Counted from the stretch's first letter, positions 7,258 to 17,377 are shown. The stretch is DNA of 64,000 nucleotides from Solirubrobacteraceae bacterium (GCA_017882375.1 JADGPP010000005.1:1-64000); one strand, 5' to 3'. The notes: a model not told the origin generated them from the sequence alone. Program-made: numbers and translations.

Positions 7258-9774
7258 ATGAAGCTGTCGAGCATCCTGCGGCTCTATCGCGTTCGCCTTC
7301 GCGCGCGCCTGACGCAGGAACTCTTCGCCGTGCTCGGGATCGCCATCGGCGTCGCTCTGCTGTTCGCCTCGCAGGTCGCCAACACGAGCCTCGACAGCTC
7401 TGTGCAACGACTCACGGACGGGATCGTCGGGAAGATGCGCTTTCAGGTGGCAGCCCGCGACAGCGCCGGCTTTGACGAAAGCCTGCTGAGAGAAGTCGCC
7501 AGGGTGCCCGGCGTGCAGGCCGCCGCGCCGGTGATCGAGCAGAGCGCCAACGTCGTCGGCCCGACCGGCCAGCGCTCGGTCGACCTCGTCGGCACCGATC
7601 CCCGGCTGGCTCGCCTGGGCGGGAGCATCGCTCGACATGTCAACGCGGTGCCCATCGGTGGGGCGAGGGTCTTCACGCTGCCTGCCCCAATCGCGCAGGA
7701 GATCGGCGTGCTCTCGATCCGCGCGGTCACGTTGCAGATCGGCGCCCGCGCGGTCAAAGCCCTGCTGGTTCCACATCTGCTCGAAGGCGGCGCCGCCACG
7801 CTGGGCGAGAGCCCGATCGCGCTCGCCCCGCTGCGGACGGTGCAGAAGATGTCGGGCATGCAAGGCCGTCTGACGAGCATCTATGTGCGCTCGCCGGCGC
7901 GTCTGGATCGGTCGGTGAGGGCCGCGCTGCAGCGCCTGGCCGCCGGGCGGCTGAACGTGCGCCCCGCGGACATCACCACTCGTTTGTTCCGCCGCGCCGC
8001 CGGTCCGGTCGATCAGTCGACCGGACTGTTCTCGGCGCTCAGCGCACTCGTCGGTTTCCTGTTCGCCTTCAACGCGCTGATGCTCACCGTCCCGCAGCGC
8101 AGAAGCCTGATCGAGGATCTGCGCCTCGACGGCTACACGCGCCGGATGATCATCGAGGTGCTGTTGCTCGACGCGCTCGTGCTCGGCGTGCTCGCCTCCG
8201 TGCTCGGCCTGGTGCTCGGCGAGGTGCTGTCGGTGGCGCTGTTCAGCGCGAACCCCGGCTATCTGTCGTTTGCGTTTCCGATCGGCACTGAACGAGTGGT
8301 GACGGGGTCGAGCATCGCGCTCGCGCTGGCCGGTGGCCTGCTCGCAGCCGTCGCGGGCGTGCTCGTGCCGCTGCGCGCGGCGATCATCGAGCGTCCGGCG
8401 GTGAGTGCGCCCGCCTCGCAGCCGCTGTATCGGCATTCCCGGTGGCTGCTGATCGGCGCCGGAATCTGCCTTGCCGCGACGACCGCGATCCTCCTCGCGG
8501 CAACGCAGGCGGCGATTGTCGCTGTCGTCAGCCTCACCGCGGCGCTGTTGCTGTGCCTGCCGGGACTGCTCGACCTCGCCGTCAAAGTCAGCGGGCGACT
8601 GCAGCACCTGCTCTCCGGCGCCGCCTCCTATCTGGCGTTGATCGAGCTGCGCTCGCGATCGAACCGCGCTCGCTCGCTCGCCATCGCCGCCACCGGAGCG
8701 ATCGCCGTCTTTGGCAGCGTCTCGATTCAGGGCGCCAGAGGCAACCTGCAGCGGGGTCTTGAGGCTTCGGCGCGTGGGATCGACTCTCGGGCGGATATCT
8801 GGGTGACGCCCGCCGGCGTGTCGAACTCGTTCGCGACGACTTCCTTCAAGAACGTCTACGGCGCCGCGCTGGCGCACCTTCCGGGGGTGCGAGCCGTCGA
8901 GCTGTATCGCGGGAGCTTTCTCGACTGGGGCGATCGCCGCACGTGGGTCCTGGCACCGCCGCGCTCGGACTCGCGGCAGATCGCGGCCAGCCAGATCGTC
9001 AGCGGCAGCGTCGATCTCGCGAATGCGCGGCTGCGCGGTCGTGGCTGGGTCGTGCTCTCGCGCGCGATCGCCAACGGACACGATCTGCACATCGGCCAGG
9101 CCTTTACGATCCCGACAGCACAGCCGGTCACGCTGCGCGTGGCGGCGCTCAGCACCAACCTCGGCTGGCCGCCCGGCGCGGTCGTGATGAACGCCGACGA
9201 CTACGCGCGCGCGTGGGGCAGCGGCGATCCGAGCGCCTACCAGATCGAGCTCGCACCGGGAGCGGGGCTGGCCGGCGTCAGTCGCGAGGTGCAGCAGGTG
9301 ATCGGTCCACAGTCGGGCCTGCGCGTGCAGACCCGTCCCCAGCGCGAGCGTCTGCACTACGCCCAAGCGGCTCAAGGCCTGTCTCGCCTCACGCAGATCC
9401 GAACACTCGTGCTGATTGCCGCGGTGCTCGCGATGGCGGCTGCGATGGGAGCGATGATCTGGCAGCGCCGCGCGCGCCTGGCCGACATGAAGGTGGACGG
9501 GTTCAGCCGGATCGTCCTGTGGCGTGCCCTGCTGTGGGAGAGCGCGATCCTGCTCGGAGTGGGCTGCTCGCTCGGCGCGGTGTTCGGACTGTACGGCCAG
9601 CTCGTACTGAGCAGGGCGCTGTCGCTCGTCAACGGCTTCCCGGTGATCGAAACAACGCCCTTGCCGGCAGCCCTCGGCAACTTCGCGCTGATCACGGCGG
9701 TCGCCGTCGCGATCGTCGCCGTGCCCGGCTATGCGGCCGCGCGCGTACGTCCATCGGTCGGCATGCAGGAGTGA
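7258..9774 (+). CDS. FtsX-type ABC permease with two FtsX modules
   Basis: 838-aa membrane protein with about ten predicted helices. TM1 is near 22-42 and is followed by a roughly 210-residue extracytoplasmic domain. TM2-4 lie near 256-275, 298-325 and 348-375, and two linking helices near 393-440. TM7 is near 470-490, then a second extracytoplasmic domain of about 220 residues, and TM8-10 near 711-738, 755-785 and 805-828. This is the duplicated MacB/FtsX (DUF214-like) architecture, which uses substrate movement outside the membrane rather than classical transport. GGAAG precedes the ATG by 6 nt. The cargo is unknown; the adjacent PadR regulator suggests export or release of a membrane-active compound, and the downstream terpene synthase homologue hints at a lipid. 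Confidence 0.88.
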   Translation: MKLSSILRLYRVRLRARLTQELFAVLGIAIGVALLFASQVANTSLDSSVQRLTDGIVGKMRFQVAARDSAGFDESLLREVARVPGVQAAAPVIEQSANVVGPTGQRSVDLVGTDPRLARLGGSIARHVNAVPIGGARVFTLPAPIAQEIGVLSIRAVTLQIGARAVKALLVPHLLEGGAATLGESPIALAPLRTVQKMSGMQGRLTSIYVRSPARLDRSVRAALQRLAAGRLNVRPADITTRLFRRAAGPVDQSTGLFSALSALVGFLFAFNALMLTVPQRRSLIEDLRLDGYTRRMIIEVLLLDALVLGVLASVLGLVLGEVLSVALFSANPGYLSFAFPIGTERVVTGSSIALALAGGLLAAVAGVLVPLRAAIIERPAVSAPASQPLYRHSRWLLIGAGICLAATTAILLAATQAAIVAVVSLTAALLLCLPGLLDLAVKVSGRLQHLLSGAASYLALIELRSRSNRARSLAIAATGAIAVFGSVSIQGARGNLQRGLEASARGIDSRADIWVTPAGVSNSFATTSFKNVYGAALAHLPGVRAVELYRGSFLDWGDRRTWVLAPPRSDSRQIAASQIVSGSVDLANARLRGRGWVVLSRAIANGHDLHIGQAFTIPTAQPVTLRVAALSTNLGWPPGAVVMNADDYARAWGSGDPSAYQIELAPGAGLAGVSREVQQVIGPQSGLRVQTRPQRERLHYAQAAQGLSRLTQIRTLVLIAAVLAMAAAMGAMIWQRRARLADMKVDGFSRIVLWRALLWESAILLGVGCSLGAVFGLYGQLVLSRALSLVNGFPVIETTPLPAALGNFALITAVAVAIVAVPGYAAARVRPSVGMQE

Positions 9775-9809
9775 GAAACAAAGCAAAAGGAGTCGACCGA
9801 AGCGCTAAC

Positions 9810-9815
9810 TACTAT
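9810..9815 (+). promoter_or_regulatory. Possible -10 box TACTAT before the DUF2600 gene
   Basis: The 67-bp gap after the permease is locally AT-rich and contains TACTAT about 27 nt before the ATG at 9842. This would let the terpene-synthase-like gene be transcribed separately from the transporter. No good -35 box is visible. Confidence 0.3.
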
Positions 9816-9841
9816 CCGGGAGAATTCCGATCCATGGATAG

Positions 9842-10933
9842 ATGCCCGACCCGCTACCACTCTCTCCGAGGCAGGTATGGGCCCTTCTGGCAGCCGCTGC
9901 GAGGCAGCTGCTCTGGGGCCTGAGAGCGGTGTCGCGCGAGATGCACGTGTGGCAGGCGCGCGCGCAGAGCATTCCCGACGCAGCGATCCGCGAAGACGCG
10001 CTGAACTCGATCGAGCGCAAGCGCGGGCACACCGACGGCGCCGCTCTGTTCTGGATACTTCCTCGCCATCGAAACCTGAGCCTGCTGCGGCTGCTCGTCG
10101 CGTACGAGATCATCTGGGACTTCCTCGACTGTGTGAACGAGCGTGCAGCCGGTGCGGGCACCGCCAACGGTCGTCAACTGCATCTCGCGCTGATCGAGGC
10201 GCTCGACCCCGCCGCGCCGATGTCCGACTACTACTGCTACCACCCGTGGCACGACGATGGCGGCTATCTGCGCTCGCTCGTGGAAACGTGCCGTCACAGC
10301 TGTGCGGCGCTCCCGTCCTACGGACGCGTCCGTCCGGTGGTCGTGCGCGAAGCCCGGCGCGCGCAGGTTCTCGCGCTGAACCACGACACCGATCCGCTGG
10401 ACCGGGACGCCGCCCTCAGGGCATGGGCCGCACGCGAGTTCTCCGGCGAGCAGCGCTTGAGCTGGTTTGAGCTCAGCGGCGCCGCGAGCGCTTCGATGAC
10501 CGTCCACGCGTTCCTCGCGCTTGCGGCGCAGCCCGACTGCACAGACGCCGACGTGCGGCGCACGTGTGCCGCGTACTTTCCCTGGCTATCGGCGGCGACG
10601 ACGATGCTCGACAGCTACGTCGACCAGTCCGAAGATGAGCTCAACGGCGATCATCGCTACATCGCCCACTACCCGAGCGAGGCGCTCGCGGGGGAGCGCG
10701 TGCGCGAGCTCGTCACACGATCGGCGCGCGAGGCCCGGCGGCTCAGCAACGGCCACCGTCACGCGGTCATCGCCGCGTGTATGGTCGCCATGTATCTCTC
10801 CAAGGACAGCGCGCGCACGCCTGACATGCGCGCGAGCACGGCCAGCATCGTGCGGGCGGGCGGGTCGCTGACACGCGTCCTGCTCCCGATTCTGCGTCTC
10901 TGGCGCGTCGCCTTCGCGCAACAGGCCGCCTGA
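9842..10933 (+). CDS. DUF2600 / YtpB-type large-terpene synthase homologue
   Basis: 363 aa, almost entirely helical. It matches the DUF2600 family, whose characterised member YtpB of Bacillus converts tetraprenyl diphosphate to tetraprenyl-beta-curcumene. Two acidic, metal-binding-like motifs sit where that family has them: IWDFLDCVNER near residues 91-101 and MLDSYVDQSEDE near 255-266. Between them lie the HPWHDDGGYL region and a Ser/Ala-rich WFELSGAASAS segment near 208-218. The product would be a long-chain terpene, but the prenyl substrate cannot be told from sequence. It stands 67 bp after the permease, same strand. The exact start is uncertain because no clear ribosome binding site precedes the ATG. 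Confidence 0.8.
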   Translation: MPDPLPLSPRQVWALLAAAARQLLWGLRAVSREMHVWQARAQSIPDAAIREDALNSIERKRGHTDGAALFWILPRHRNLSLLRLLVAYEIIWDFLDCVNERAAGAGTANGRQLHLALIEALDPAAPMSDYYCYHPWHDDGGYLRSLVETCRHSCAALPSYGRVRPVVVREARRAQVLALNHDTDPLDRDAALRAWAAREFSGEQRLSWFELSGAASASMTVHAFLALAAQPDCTDADVRRTCAAYFPWLSAATTMLDSYVDQSEDELNGDHRYIAHYPSEALAGERVRELVTRSAREARRLSNGHRHAVIAACMVAMYLSKDSARTPDMRASTASIVRAGGSLTRVLLPILRLWRVAFAQQAA

Positions 10934-10969
10934 TGGGAGGCGAGGCCAGGTTGCAAGGAGTAGTCAGAA

Positions 10970-10981
10970 CTGAATATTCAG
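10970..10981. promoter_or_regulatory. AT-rich perfect palindrome CTGAATATTCAG, putative operator
   Basis: A perfect 12-bp palindrome in a 96-bp gap upstream of the IclR-type HTH gene. It overlaps a possible -10 element (TATTCA at 10975-10980, 18 nt after TTGCAA at 10951-10956), so a bound protein would block transcription. TCAGAAC also occurs twice across the site. AT-rich palindromes stand out strongly in this genome. Confidence 0.45.
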
Positions 10982-11029
10982 AACAGCCTTTGCGGACGCC
11001 AGGGGCACCGGCATGATTGGCGCAACGCG

Positions 11030-11572
11030 ATGACGGATGAGAACGGGACCGGGGTATTGCCAGCCACGAGAGAGAAGCAGCGTCGTTCGCGGCGCGCTAA
11101 GGCTGGCGCCTCCGGCGCCGCATCCAAAGCCGCGTCGTCTCGCCAGTGGCAGCGAGCCGGACGCCCTTCGCGGCGTTCGGCTCGCACTGATGGCGAGTCC
11201 GACGGGCAGGCTGTGGTGATCGAGCTGTCCAAGTCGCAGGTCGACCAGGTGGTGCGCAGCGCCGGTCAGGGTGGAACCCTGTCGGTGCTGCTCTCGGCGG
11301 TCAAGGATCCGCACTGGCCGCTGGCGCTCGACTCCGAGGAGTGGTCCTACCCGGCTCAGATGGAGGACCGTCGCCTGTCACGCTCGCTGCTTTCGGGCCT
11401 GCTTGTGCTGTCGTGCTTTCCCTCGGACGGGGGATATCTGGGAATCGCCGAACTCGCGCGCATGCTTGACATGAACACGAGCACGACGCATCGCTACGTG
11501 ACCACGCTGCTCGCCGTCGGGCTGCTCGAGCGCAACCCCGGCACTCGCAAGTACCGGCTGATCTCCCAGTAG
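11030..11572 (+). CDS. Free-standing IclR-type helix-turn-helix protein
   Basis: 180 aa. The C-terminal 60 residues match only the DNA-binding domain of IclR regulators: a first helix in RLSRSLLSGLLVL, the HTH in GIAELARMLDMNTSTTHRYV, and a wing ending GLLERNPGTRKYRL. The large C-terminal effector-binding domain of true IclR proteins is absent; the gene stops just after the wing. The N-terminal 60 residues are low-complexity and strongly basic (REKQRRSRRAKAG), and the middle (residues 60-110) resembles nothing I recognise. Small-molecule sensing by the standard route is not possible. It may bind the palindrome about 50 bp upstream. The ATG at 11030 lacks a clear Shine-Dalgarno. Confidence 0.75.
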   Translation: MTDENGTGVLPATREKQRRSRRAKAGASGAASKAASSRQWQRAGRPSRRSARTDGESDGQAVVIELSKSQVDQVVRSAGQGGTLSVLLSAVKDPHWPLALDSEEWSYPAQMEDRRLSRSLLSGLLVLSCFPSDGGYLGIAELARMLDMNTSTTHRYVTTLLAVGLLERNPGTRKYRLISQ

Positions 11573-11585
11573 GCCTCGATGAGGC
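11573..11585 (+). terminator. Short hairpin after the HTH gene
   Basis: GCCTC-gat-GAGGC forms a 5-bp stem starting immediately after the TAG stop, in the convergent gap to the ArsA-like gene. It has no T-tract, so it is at best a weak terminator. Confidence 0.25.
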
Positions 11586-11649
11586 GGGATGGGTGCCAGC
11601 TACCGGTTCGCAGCGAGGTGATCCACGGACGCTGCATCCCAGCCCGCTC

Positions 11650-12618
11650 TCACAGCTTGCGCCGCAGGTGCTCGGCGATGCTGCCGATCGCCGCGAGATC
11701 CAGCTTGGCGGCGAACTGGAAAGGCACGCTGATCACATCGAACTTCCGTCGCCGCAGACGCGCGAGCTGATTGTGCTGGAAGCGCGCGCGGTCTGACACC
11801 GCGTGCGCGGCGACGACCGCTGAACGTCTGATCGCCGTCGCCGATGTCCCGCGGCCGCCCGCGCCGCGGGTCCCGCCCGCGCCGTTGGCGGTGCCGTCGG
11901 GAGCAGGCCCGAGACGCTCGAGCTCAGGTCCGCTGAAGCGCTGTGGCAGCACTCCGTTGACGATCACCGCATCGAGCTCGCGCCCGAGCTGGTCGTGCAG
12001 GCGCTGCTGCAGCTCGAGCGTCTCGGTGATAGCCATCTCGGTCGGGTGGGCGACGGCGACGTAGCTCGAGCGCGTGGGATCCTCGAGCAGCTTGCCCAGC
12101 CGGTCGGCCTGTCCGGCGATCGGGCCGACGCGCGCGATCGCCCCGAACGTGCGCGGCGAGTCGAGCAGGCCGAGAGCGTGCCCCGTGGCCGGGGCGTCGA
12201 GCACGACGAGGTCGTAGCTGCGTCCGCGACGACGCTTGGCCTGGGTCAGATCCCAGATCTTCACCATGCTCACCAGCTCCTTCGCGCCGGGCGCGGCCGC
12301 GGCGAAGTACTGGAAGGTGCTGCTCGACGCGAGCAGCCTTCCGGACACGCGCCCGCCGAGCGCCTGCAGCCATTCCAGCAGCGCTCGGTCGGGGTCGATC
12401 GAGATGCTCCACAGCCGCTCTGCGAGCTCGGTCTCCGTTCCGGGTTCCCCTGCGGGCAGGCCGAATAGCTCGGGGACCCGCGCCTGCTCGCCCATCTCCA
12501 CGACGATCGTGCGCAGACCGCGATCGGCCGCGAGCAGGCCCAGGGCGGTCGCAAGCGTCGTCTTGCCGACCCCTCCCTTGCCTGTCACCACGAGTAGCTC
12601 GCGTTCCAATAGCGACAT
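11650..12618 (-). CDS. ArsA/Get3-like P-loop ATPase
   Basis: 322 aa of the ArsA_ATPase family. The deviant Walker [11 protein letters not shown] is near residues 14-23, and the switch segment [20 protein letters not shown] near 140-160. [15 protein letters not shown] and a late VIVNGVLP fit the adenine-binding region. Family members power arsenite export or deliver tail-anchored proteins, but actinobacterial versions like this usually lack the arsB/arsD context, and none is here. A Gly/Thr-rich linker around 230-250 separates the core from the last 70 residues. Only one copy is present, whereas many actinobacteria have an adjacent pair. It is transcribed divergently from hisIE with 71 bp between starts. 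Confidence 0.82.
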   Translation of the reverse strand: MSLLERELLVVTGKGGVGKTTLATALGLLAADRGLRTIVVEMGEQARVPELFGLPAGEPGTETELAERLWSISIDPDRALLEWLQALGGRVSGRLLASSSTFQYFAAAAPGAKELVSMVKIWDLTQAKRRRGRSYDLVVLDAPATGHALGLLDSPRTFGAIARVGPIAGQADRLGKLLEDPTRSSYVAVAHPTEMAITETLELQQRLHDQLGRELDAVIVNGVLPQRFSGPELERLGPAPDGTANGAGGTRGAGGRGTSATAIRRSAVVAAHAVSDRARFQHNQLARLRRRKFDVISVPFQFAAKLDLAAIGSIAEHLRRKL

Positions 12619-12676
12619 CCTGTCGGGGAGTCTTTCTCAAACGCCCGTGCGCGGGCGCGACCATGCCGGTGCGACC

Positions 12677-12682
12677 TACAAT
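12677..12682 (+). promoter_or_regulatory. -10 hexamer TACAAT before hisIE
   Basis: TACAAT ends 7 nt before the ATG at 12690, placing the transcription start at or next to the start codon. No Shine-Dalgarno is present. This supports starting HisIE at 12690 rather than at the earlier in-frame ATG 12663, which lies upstream of the hexamer. The same promoter would drive the trpEGDC block. Confidence 0.6.
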
Positions 12683-12689
12683 CGTGCGG

Positions 12690-13319
12690 ATGAGCACGCC
12701 GCGAACAGACGATCGGATCGACTCGCAGATCGCCTATGACGAGCGCGGCCTCGTGCCGTGCGTCGTGCAGGACTGGACGACGGGCGAGGTGCTGATGCTC
12801 GCGTACATGAACGCGGAGGCGCTCGCGCGCACACGCGAGACCGGCGAGCTGCACCTGCACAGCCGCTCGCGCGACGAGCTGTGGCACAAGGGCGCGACCA
12901 GCGGGAACGTGCAGGTCGTCAAGGCGCTGCGGCTGGACTGCGACGGTGACACGGTGCTCGCCCTCGTCGAGCCGGCCGGGCCGGCCTGTCACACCGGCGA
13001 GCGCACGTGCTTTCATCGCGGCGAGCTGAAGCCGGCCGCTCCGGGCGAGGTTCTCCCGGGGTTGGAGCGCACGATCGTCGAGCGCGCCCGCGAGCGTCCC
13101 GCCGGCTCCTACACGGTCGAGTTGCTAGACGATCCGCAGCTGATCGGCGCGAAGGTGATGGAGGAGGCCGAGGAGGTCGCGCGCGCCGCCCGCGAGGAGT
13201 CTGACGAGCGCGTCGACGAAGAGGCGGCCGATGTCGTCTATCACCTGCTCGTGCTCCTGCACAGCAGGGGCCGGTCGTTGGCCGATGCCGAGCGGGTGCT
13301 CGATGACCGCCGCGACTGA
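12690..13319 (+). CDS. hisI: Bifunctional phosphoribosyl-AMP cyclohydrolase / phosphoribosyl-ATP diphosphatase
   Basis: HisI-HisE fusion of 209 aa catalysing steps 2 and 3 of histidine synthesis. The HisI half (to about 110) shows [30 protein letters not shown], the acidic metal site LDCDGD and the cysteines of [10 protein letters not shown]. The HisE half begins near 118 and has the family [13 protein letters not shown] and [15 protein letters not shown] helices. Such fusions are common in other phyla, though many actinobacteria encode HisE separately. The trpE start lies inside its 3' end (17-nt overlap), so a histidine gene heads the tryptophan operon. Both pathways consume PRPP-derived phosphoribosyl groups. 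Confidence 0.93.
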   Translation: MSTPRTDDRIDSQIAYDERGLVPCVVQDWTTGEVLMLAYMNAEALARTRETGELHLHSRSRDELWHKGATSGNVQVVKALRLDCDGDTVLALVEPAGPACHTGERTCFHRGELKPAAPGEVLPGLERTIVERARERPAGSYTVELLDDPQLIGAKVMEEAEEVARAAREESDERVDEEAADVVYHLLVLLHSRGRSLADAERVLDDRRD

Positions 13320-14789
13320 TCAGCTGACCGGCGCGCCGGAGCTCCAGCCGAGCCTTGCGCAGGCGCGCTCGCTCGCCGAGCAGCACAACCTGATCCCCCT
13401 GCGCCACCAGTTCATCGAGGACTGCGAGACCCCGGTTTCGGCCTTTCTCAAGCTGCGCGAGCTTGCACCGGGCGAGCCGGCGTTCCTGCTGGAGTCCGCC
13501 GAGCAGGGCCAGCGCGTCGGGCGCTACTCGTTCATCGGCGTTCGCCCGCGCGCCGTGCTGCGCTGGTCGCTGGCCGACGGGGGCGATCCGTATGCGCTCG
13601 CGGCCGCCGACCTGGCGCGCTTCAGCCAGGCGCCGATTGCCGATGCGCCGCCGTTCACAGGCGGCGCGGTCGGCTTCTTCGGCTATGACCTCGTGCGCAC
13701 GGTCGAGCCGCTGGAGCCGGCCAATCCGGACGCCTTGGGGCTTCCCGACATGGCGCTGATGCTGACCGACCTGCTGGTGACCTTCGATCACCTCAAGCAC
13801 ACGGTGACGATCCTCGCCAACGCCGACCTCGACGCCGAGCCGGACGTCGAGCGCGCCTACGCGATCGCCGCGCAGCGGATCGCCGAGGTGCGCGCCCAGC
13901 TGACCGGGCCCGTCCCGCGCCCCGAGCGCCCGACCGAAAAACGTCAGCCGCCGGCGTTTGAGTCGAACATGACGCGTGAGCGCTTTGAAGCGATGGTTGC
14001 GCGGATCGTCGAGTACATCCACGCGGGAGACGCCTTCCAGGTCGTCCCTTCCCAGCGCTGGTCGGCCGCCGTGCCGGTCGAGGCGTTCTCGATCTACCGC
14101 GGGCTGCGCGCGGTCAACCCGAGCCCCTACATGTACTACCTGGACTTCGGTGACTTCCAGATCGCGGGCGCGAGCCCCGAGCCGCTGCTCACCGTCACTG
14201 GACGCCACGTGAGCACCAAGCCGATCGCCGGCACCCGCCATCGCGGCGCGACGCCCGAGGAGGACCGGCGGATCGCCGCCGACCTGCTGGCCGACGAGAA
14301 GGAGCGCGCCGAGCACGTGATGCTCGTCGATCTCGGGCGCAACGATCTCGGGCGCGTGTGCGAGTACGGCACCGTCGCCGTCGACGAGCTGATGGAGATC
14401 GAGTTCTACAGCCACGTCATGCACATCGTCTCCTCGGTCTCCGGGACGCTGCGCCCGGGCGTCGGGGCAATGGACGCGCTGCGCTCGGTGCTACCGGCGG
14501 GAACGCTGTCGGGCGCGCCGAAGGTGCGCGCGATGCAGATCATCGACGAGCTCGAGCCGGTCAAGCGAGGCGGCTACGGCGGCGCGATCGGCTATCTCAG
14601 CTACGCCGGCGATCTCGACACGGCGATCCACATCCGCACGGTCGTCGTCAAGGACGGCATCGCGCACGTGCAAGCGGGCGGGGGCACCGTCGCCGACGCC
14701 AAGCCGGCCTACGAGTACGAGGAGTCGGTGGCCAAGTCGACCGCAGCGATGCGCGCGATAGAGCTCGCGTGCGGGCAGGCGGACTGGCC

Positions 14790-14793
<4 letters not shown>
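13303..14793 (+). CDS. trpE: Anthranilate synthase component I
   Basis: 496 aa; converts chorismate and ammonia (from TrpG) to anthranilate. The N-terminal lobe carries [18 protein letters not shown], the feedback-binding LLES motif for tryptophan. The chorismate-binding domain has [56 protein letters not shown] and the final [18 protein letters not shown]. The ATG at 13303 was chosen because it opens the conserved region and overlaps hisIE by 17 nt. The trpG start overlaps the stop as ATGA, so the two subunits are made together. No leader peptide or attenuator precedes it. Confidence 0.96.
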
Positions 14794-15352
<559 letters not shown>

Positions 15353-15353
<1 letters not shown>

Positions 15354-16423
15354 TGCCCAACGCGACCCTCACCAGCGCGATCGACGCGCTCGCCTCGCGC
15401 CGGGATCTGAGCGCCGACGAGACTGCCGACGTGCTCAACGAGATCATGCACGGGGAGGTGTCCGAGACGCAGATCGCGGGCTTCTTGATCGCCCTGCGCA
15501 CGAAGGGCGAGACGGTCGACGAGCTGGCCGGCCTGGCGCGCACGATGCGCGCGCTTGCAGTGCCCGTGCCCGTCGCTCGTGACGATCTGCTGGACACCGC
15601 CGGTACCGGCGGTGGGCGGCGCACGTTCAACGTCTCCACCACAGCGGCGCTGATCGCCGCGGGCGCCGGCTGCGCGGTCGCCAAGCACGGCAACCGCTCG
15701 GCCACGAGCGCCTCCGGCTCGGCCGATCTGCTGGAGGCGCTCGGCGCGCGAATCGACCTCGATCCGCAGGGCGTCGCTCGCTGCATCGAGGATGCCGGCT
15801 TCGGCTTCATGTTCGCACCGGCGCACCACCAGGCGACCCGCTTCGTCGTGCCCGTTCGGCGCGAGCTGGCGGTGCGCACGACCTTCAACCTGCTCGGCCC
15901 ACTGACCAATCCCGCCGGCGCGCGGCGCCAGGTGATCGGCGTCTCCGACGCGGGTTTTCTCGACACGATCGCCGGAGCGCTGGCGAGGCTCGGTGTCGAT
16001 CGCGCTCTCGTGGTCACGGCCGAGGACGGGCTCGACGAGCTGTCGATCGTCGCGGCGACGAAAGTCGTCGAGGTCAACGGCGAGGAGATCACGCGCTACA
16101 CGCTCGCGCCGGGCGACGTCGGCATCGAGCCGGTCGCGGCAGACGTCTTCGAGCGCGATTGCGCCGGCGGCGACCCCGAGCACAACGCGGCCGTCACGCG
16201 AGCGATCTTCGGCGCCAAAGGCGCCTCCGCGCCATCGTCCGCGAGCACCGAGCTCGCGGTCATCAACGCGGGTGCCGCGATCTACGCGGCGGGCGCGTCA
16301 CCCTCGATCGCCGAGGGCGTGCAGGTCGCCCGTGCGGCGGTGTCCGATGGCAGCGCCGCACAGGCGCTGGAGCGCTACGTCCATGTCAGCCAGGCCCACG
16401 CGCCGTCTCAGGTGGCGTCGTGA
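15353..16423 (+). CDS. trpD: Anthranilate phosphoribosyltransferase
   Basis: 356 aa; joins anthranilate to PRPP. The PRPP motif DTAGTGGGRRTFNVSTT is near residue 82, followed by AKHGNRSATSASGSADLLEALG, split here as AKHGNRSATSASG and SADLLEALG, which holds the anthranilate- and metal-binding residues. NLLGPLTNPAGARRQVIGV lies near 180-198. I prefer the ATG at 15353 over the TTG one codon earlier. The stop overlaps the trpC GTG. Length is normal. Confidence 0.95.
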
Positions 16424-17319
16424 GCGCGCAGACGCCGGACGTGCTCCAACGAATCCTGCAGAGCACGCGCGAGGAGCTGCAGCGGCGCAAGCGCGACGTG
16501 CCGCAGCCGATGCTCGAGGAGCGCCTGGCCCGGGCCGCGACCGGCGGCGGCGCTGCGCGCGGGCTCTCAGCGCCGTCGCCGGCGCGCGCACTGCGCGCTG
16601 CGCTGACCCGGCCGGGCATCGCCGTGATCGCCGAGTTCAAGCGCCGCTCGCCGTCGGCCGGGACCCTGCGCGAGGCTGCGGACCTCGAGGAGATCGTCCG
16701 AGCATACGAGCGCGGAGGGGCGAGCGCACTGTCGGTGCTCACCGAGCAGCCCAACTTCGGCGGCTCGCTTGACGATCTGAGCGCCGCCCGCGACCTCTGC
16801 GAGCTGCCCGTCCTGCGCAAGGATTTCATCGTCGACGAGTACCAGCTGATCGAGGCGCGCGCGGCGGGCGCCGATGCCGTGCTGCTGATCGTGGCCGCGC
16901 TGGAGACCGCGGCGCTTGCACAGCTGCACGACGCCGCGGGCGCGCTCGGCCTCGACGTGCTCGTGGAGGTGCACGATCGCGACGAGCTCGACCGCGCACT
17001 CGGCGTGGGCGCGCGGCTGGTCGGGATCAACAACCGCGACCTGCGCGATTCCTCCGTAGATGTCCGTCGCACGACGCTGCTGCGCGCCGCGATTCCCGAC
17101 GGCATCGCCGTCGTCTCCGAGTCGGGCATCGCCGACGCCAGCCAGCTGCGCAGCCTCGAACAGGAGGGCGTGGACGCCGTGCTCATCGGCGAGTCGCTGA
17201 TGCGCGCGACCGACCCGGCGCAGGCCCTGCGCGAGTTGATCGGCGGCACTCCCGCGCCGGCACCCGGTGGCACTGGCGCGCAGTCAGAAACCGCGAGACT
17301 GCGCGCGGCGCAGTCTTAG
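16420..17319 (+). CDS. trpC: Indole-3-glycerol phosphate synthase
   Basis: 299-aa beta/alpha barrel that closes CdRP to indole-glycerol phosphate. Signature segments are VIAEFKRRSPSAG (catalytic Lys and phosphate site), LRKDFIVDEYQLIEA, LVGINNRDL and VVSESGIADA. The GTG at 16420 overlaps the trpD stop and gives a normal N-terminus. Length is slightly above average because of a Gly/Ala-rich insertion near residues 38-50 (TGGGAARGLS) and a 25-residue Pro/Gly-rich tail. It is followed by htrA rather than the remaining trp genes. Confidence 0.95.
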   Translation: MSAQTPDVLQRILQSTREELQRRKRDVPQPMLEERLARAATGGGAARGLSAPSPARALRAALTRPGIAVIAEFKRRSPSAGTLREAADLEEIVRAYERGGASALSVLTEQPNFGGSLDDLSAARDLCELPVLRKDFIVDEYQLIEARAAGADAVLLIVAALETAALAQLHDAAGALGLDVLVEVHDRDELDRALGVGARLVGINNRDLRDSSVDVRRTTLLRAAIPDGIAVVSESGIADASQLRSLEQEGVDAVLIGESLMRATDPAQALRELIGGTPAPAPGGTGAQSETARLRAAQS

Positions 17320-17377
17320 CCGTTGCGTCAGTAGCCTTTATTTCGTCTTCATCGGCCGCGCTCATCCTTGGGTCGCA

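Noticed and set aside
6691..9786. A 1031-residue open frame on the minus strand across the ABC ATPase and permease genes
   Set aside because: It is rich in Arg, His, Asp and Gln, has no recognisable domain and is antisense to genes with clear motifs. Long antisense frames are expected at this GC content.
12619..12689. A Trp leader peptide or attenuator before hisIE-trpE
   Set aside because: The -10 hexamer sits 7 nt before the hisIE start, leaving no room for a leader, and no Trp-rich frame is present.
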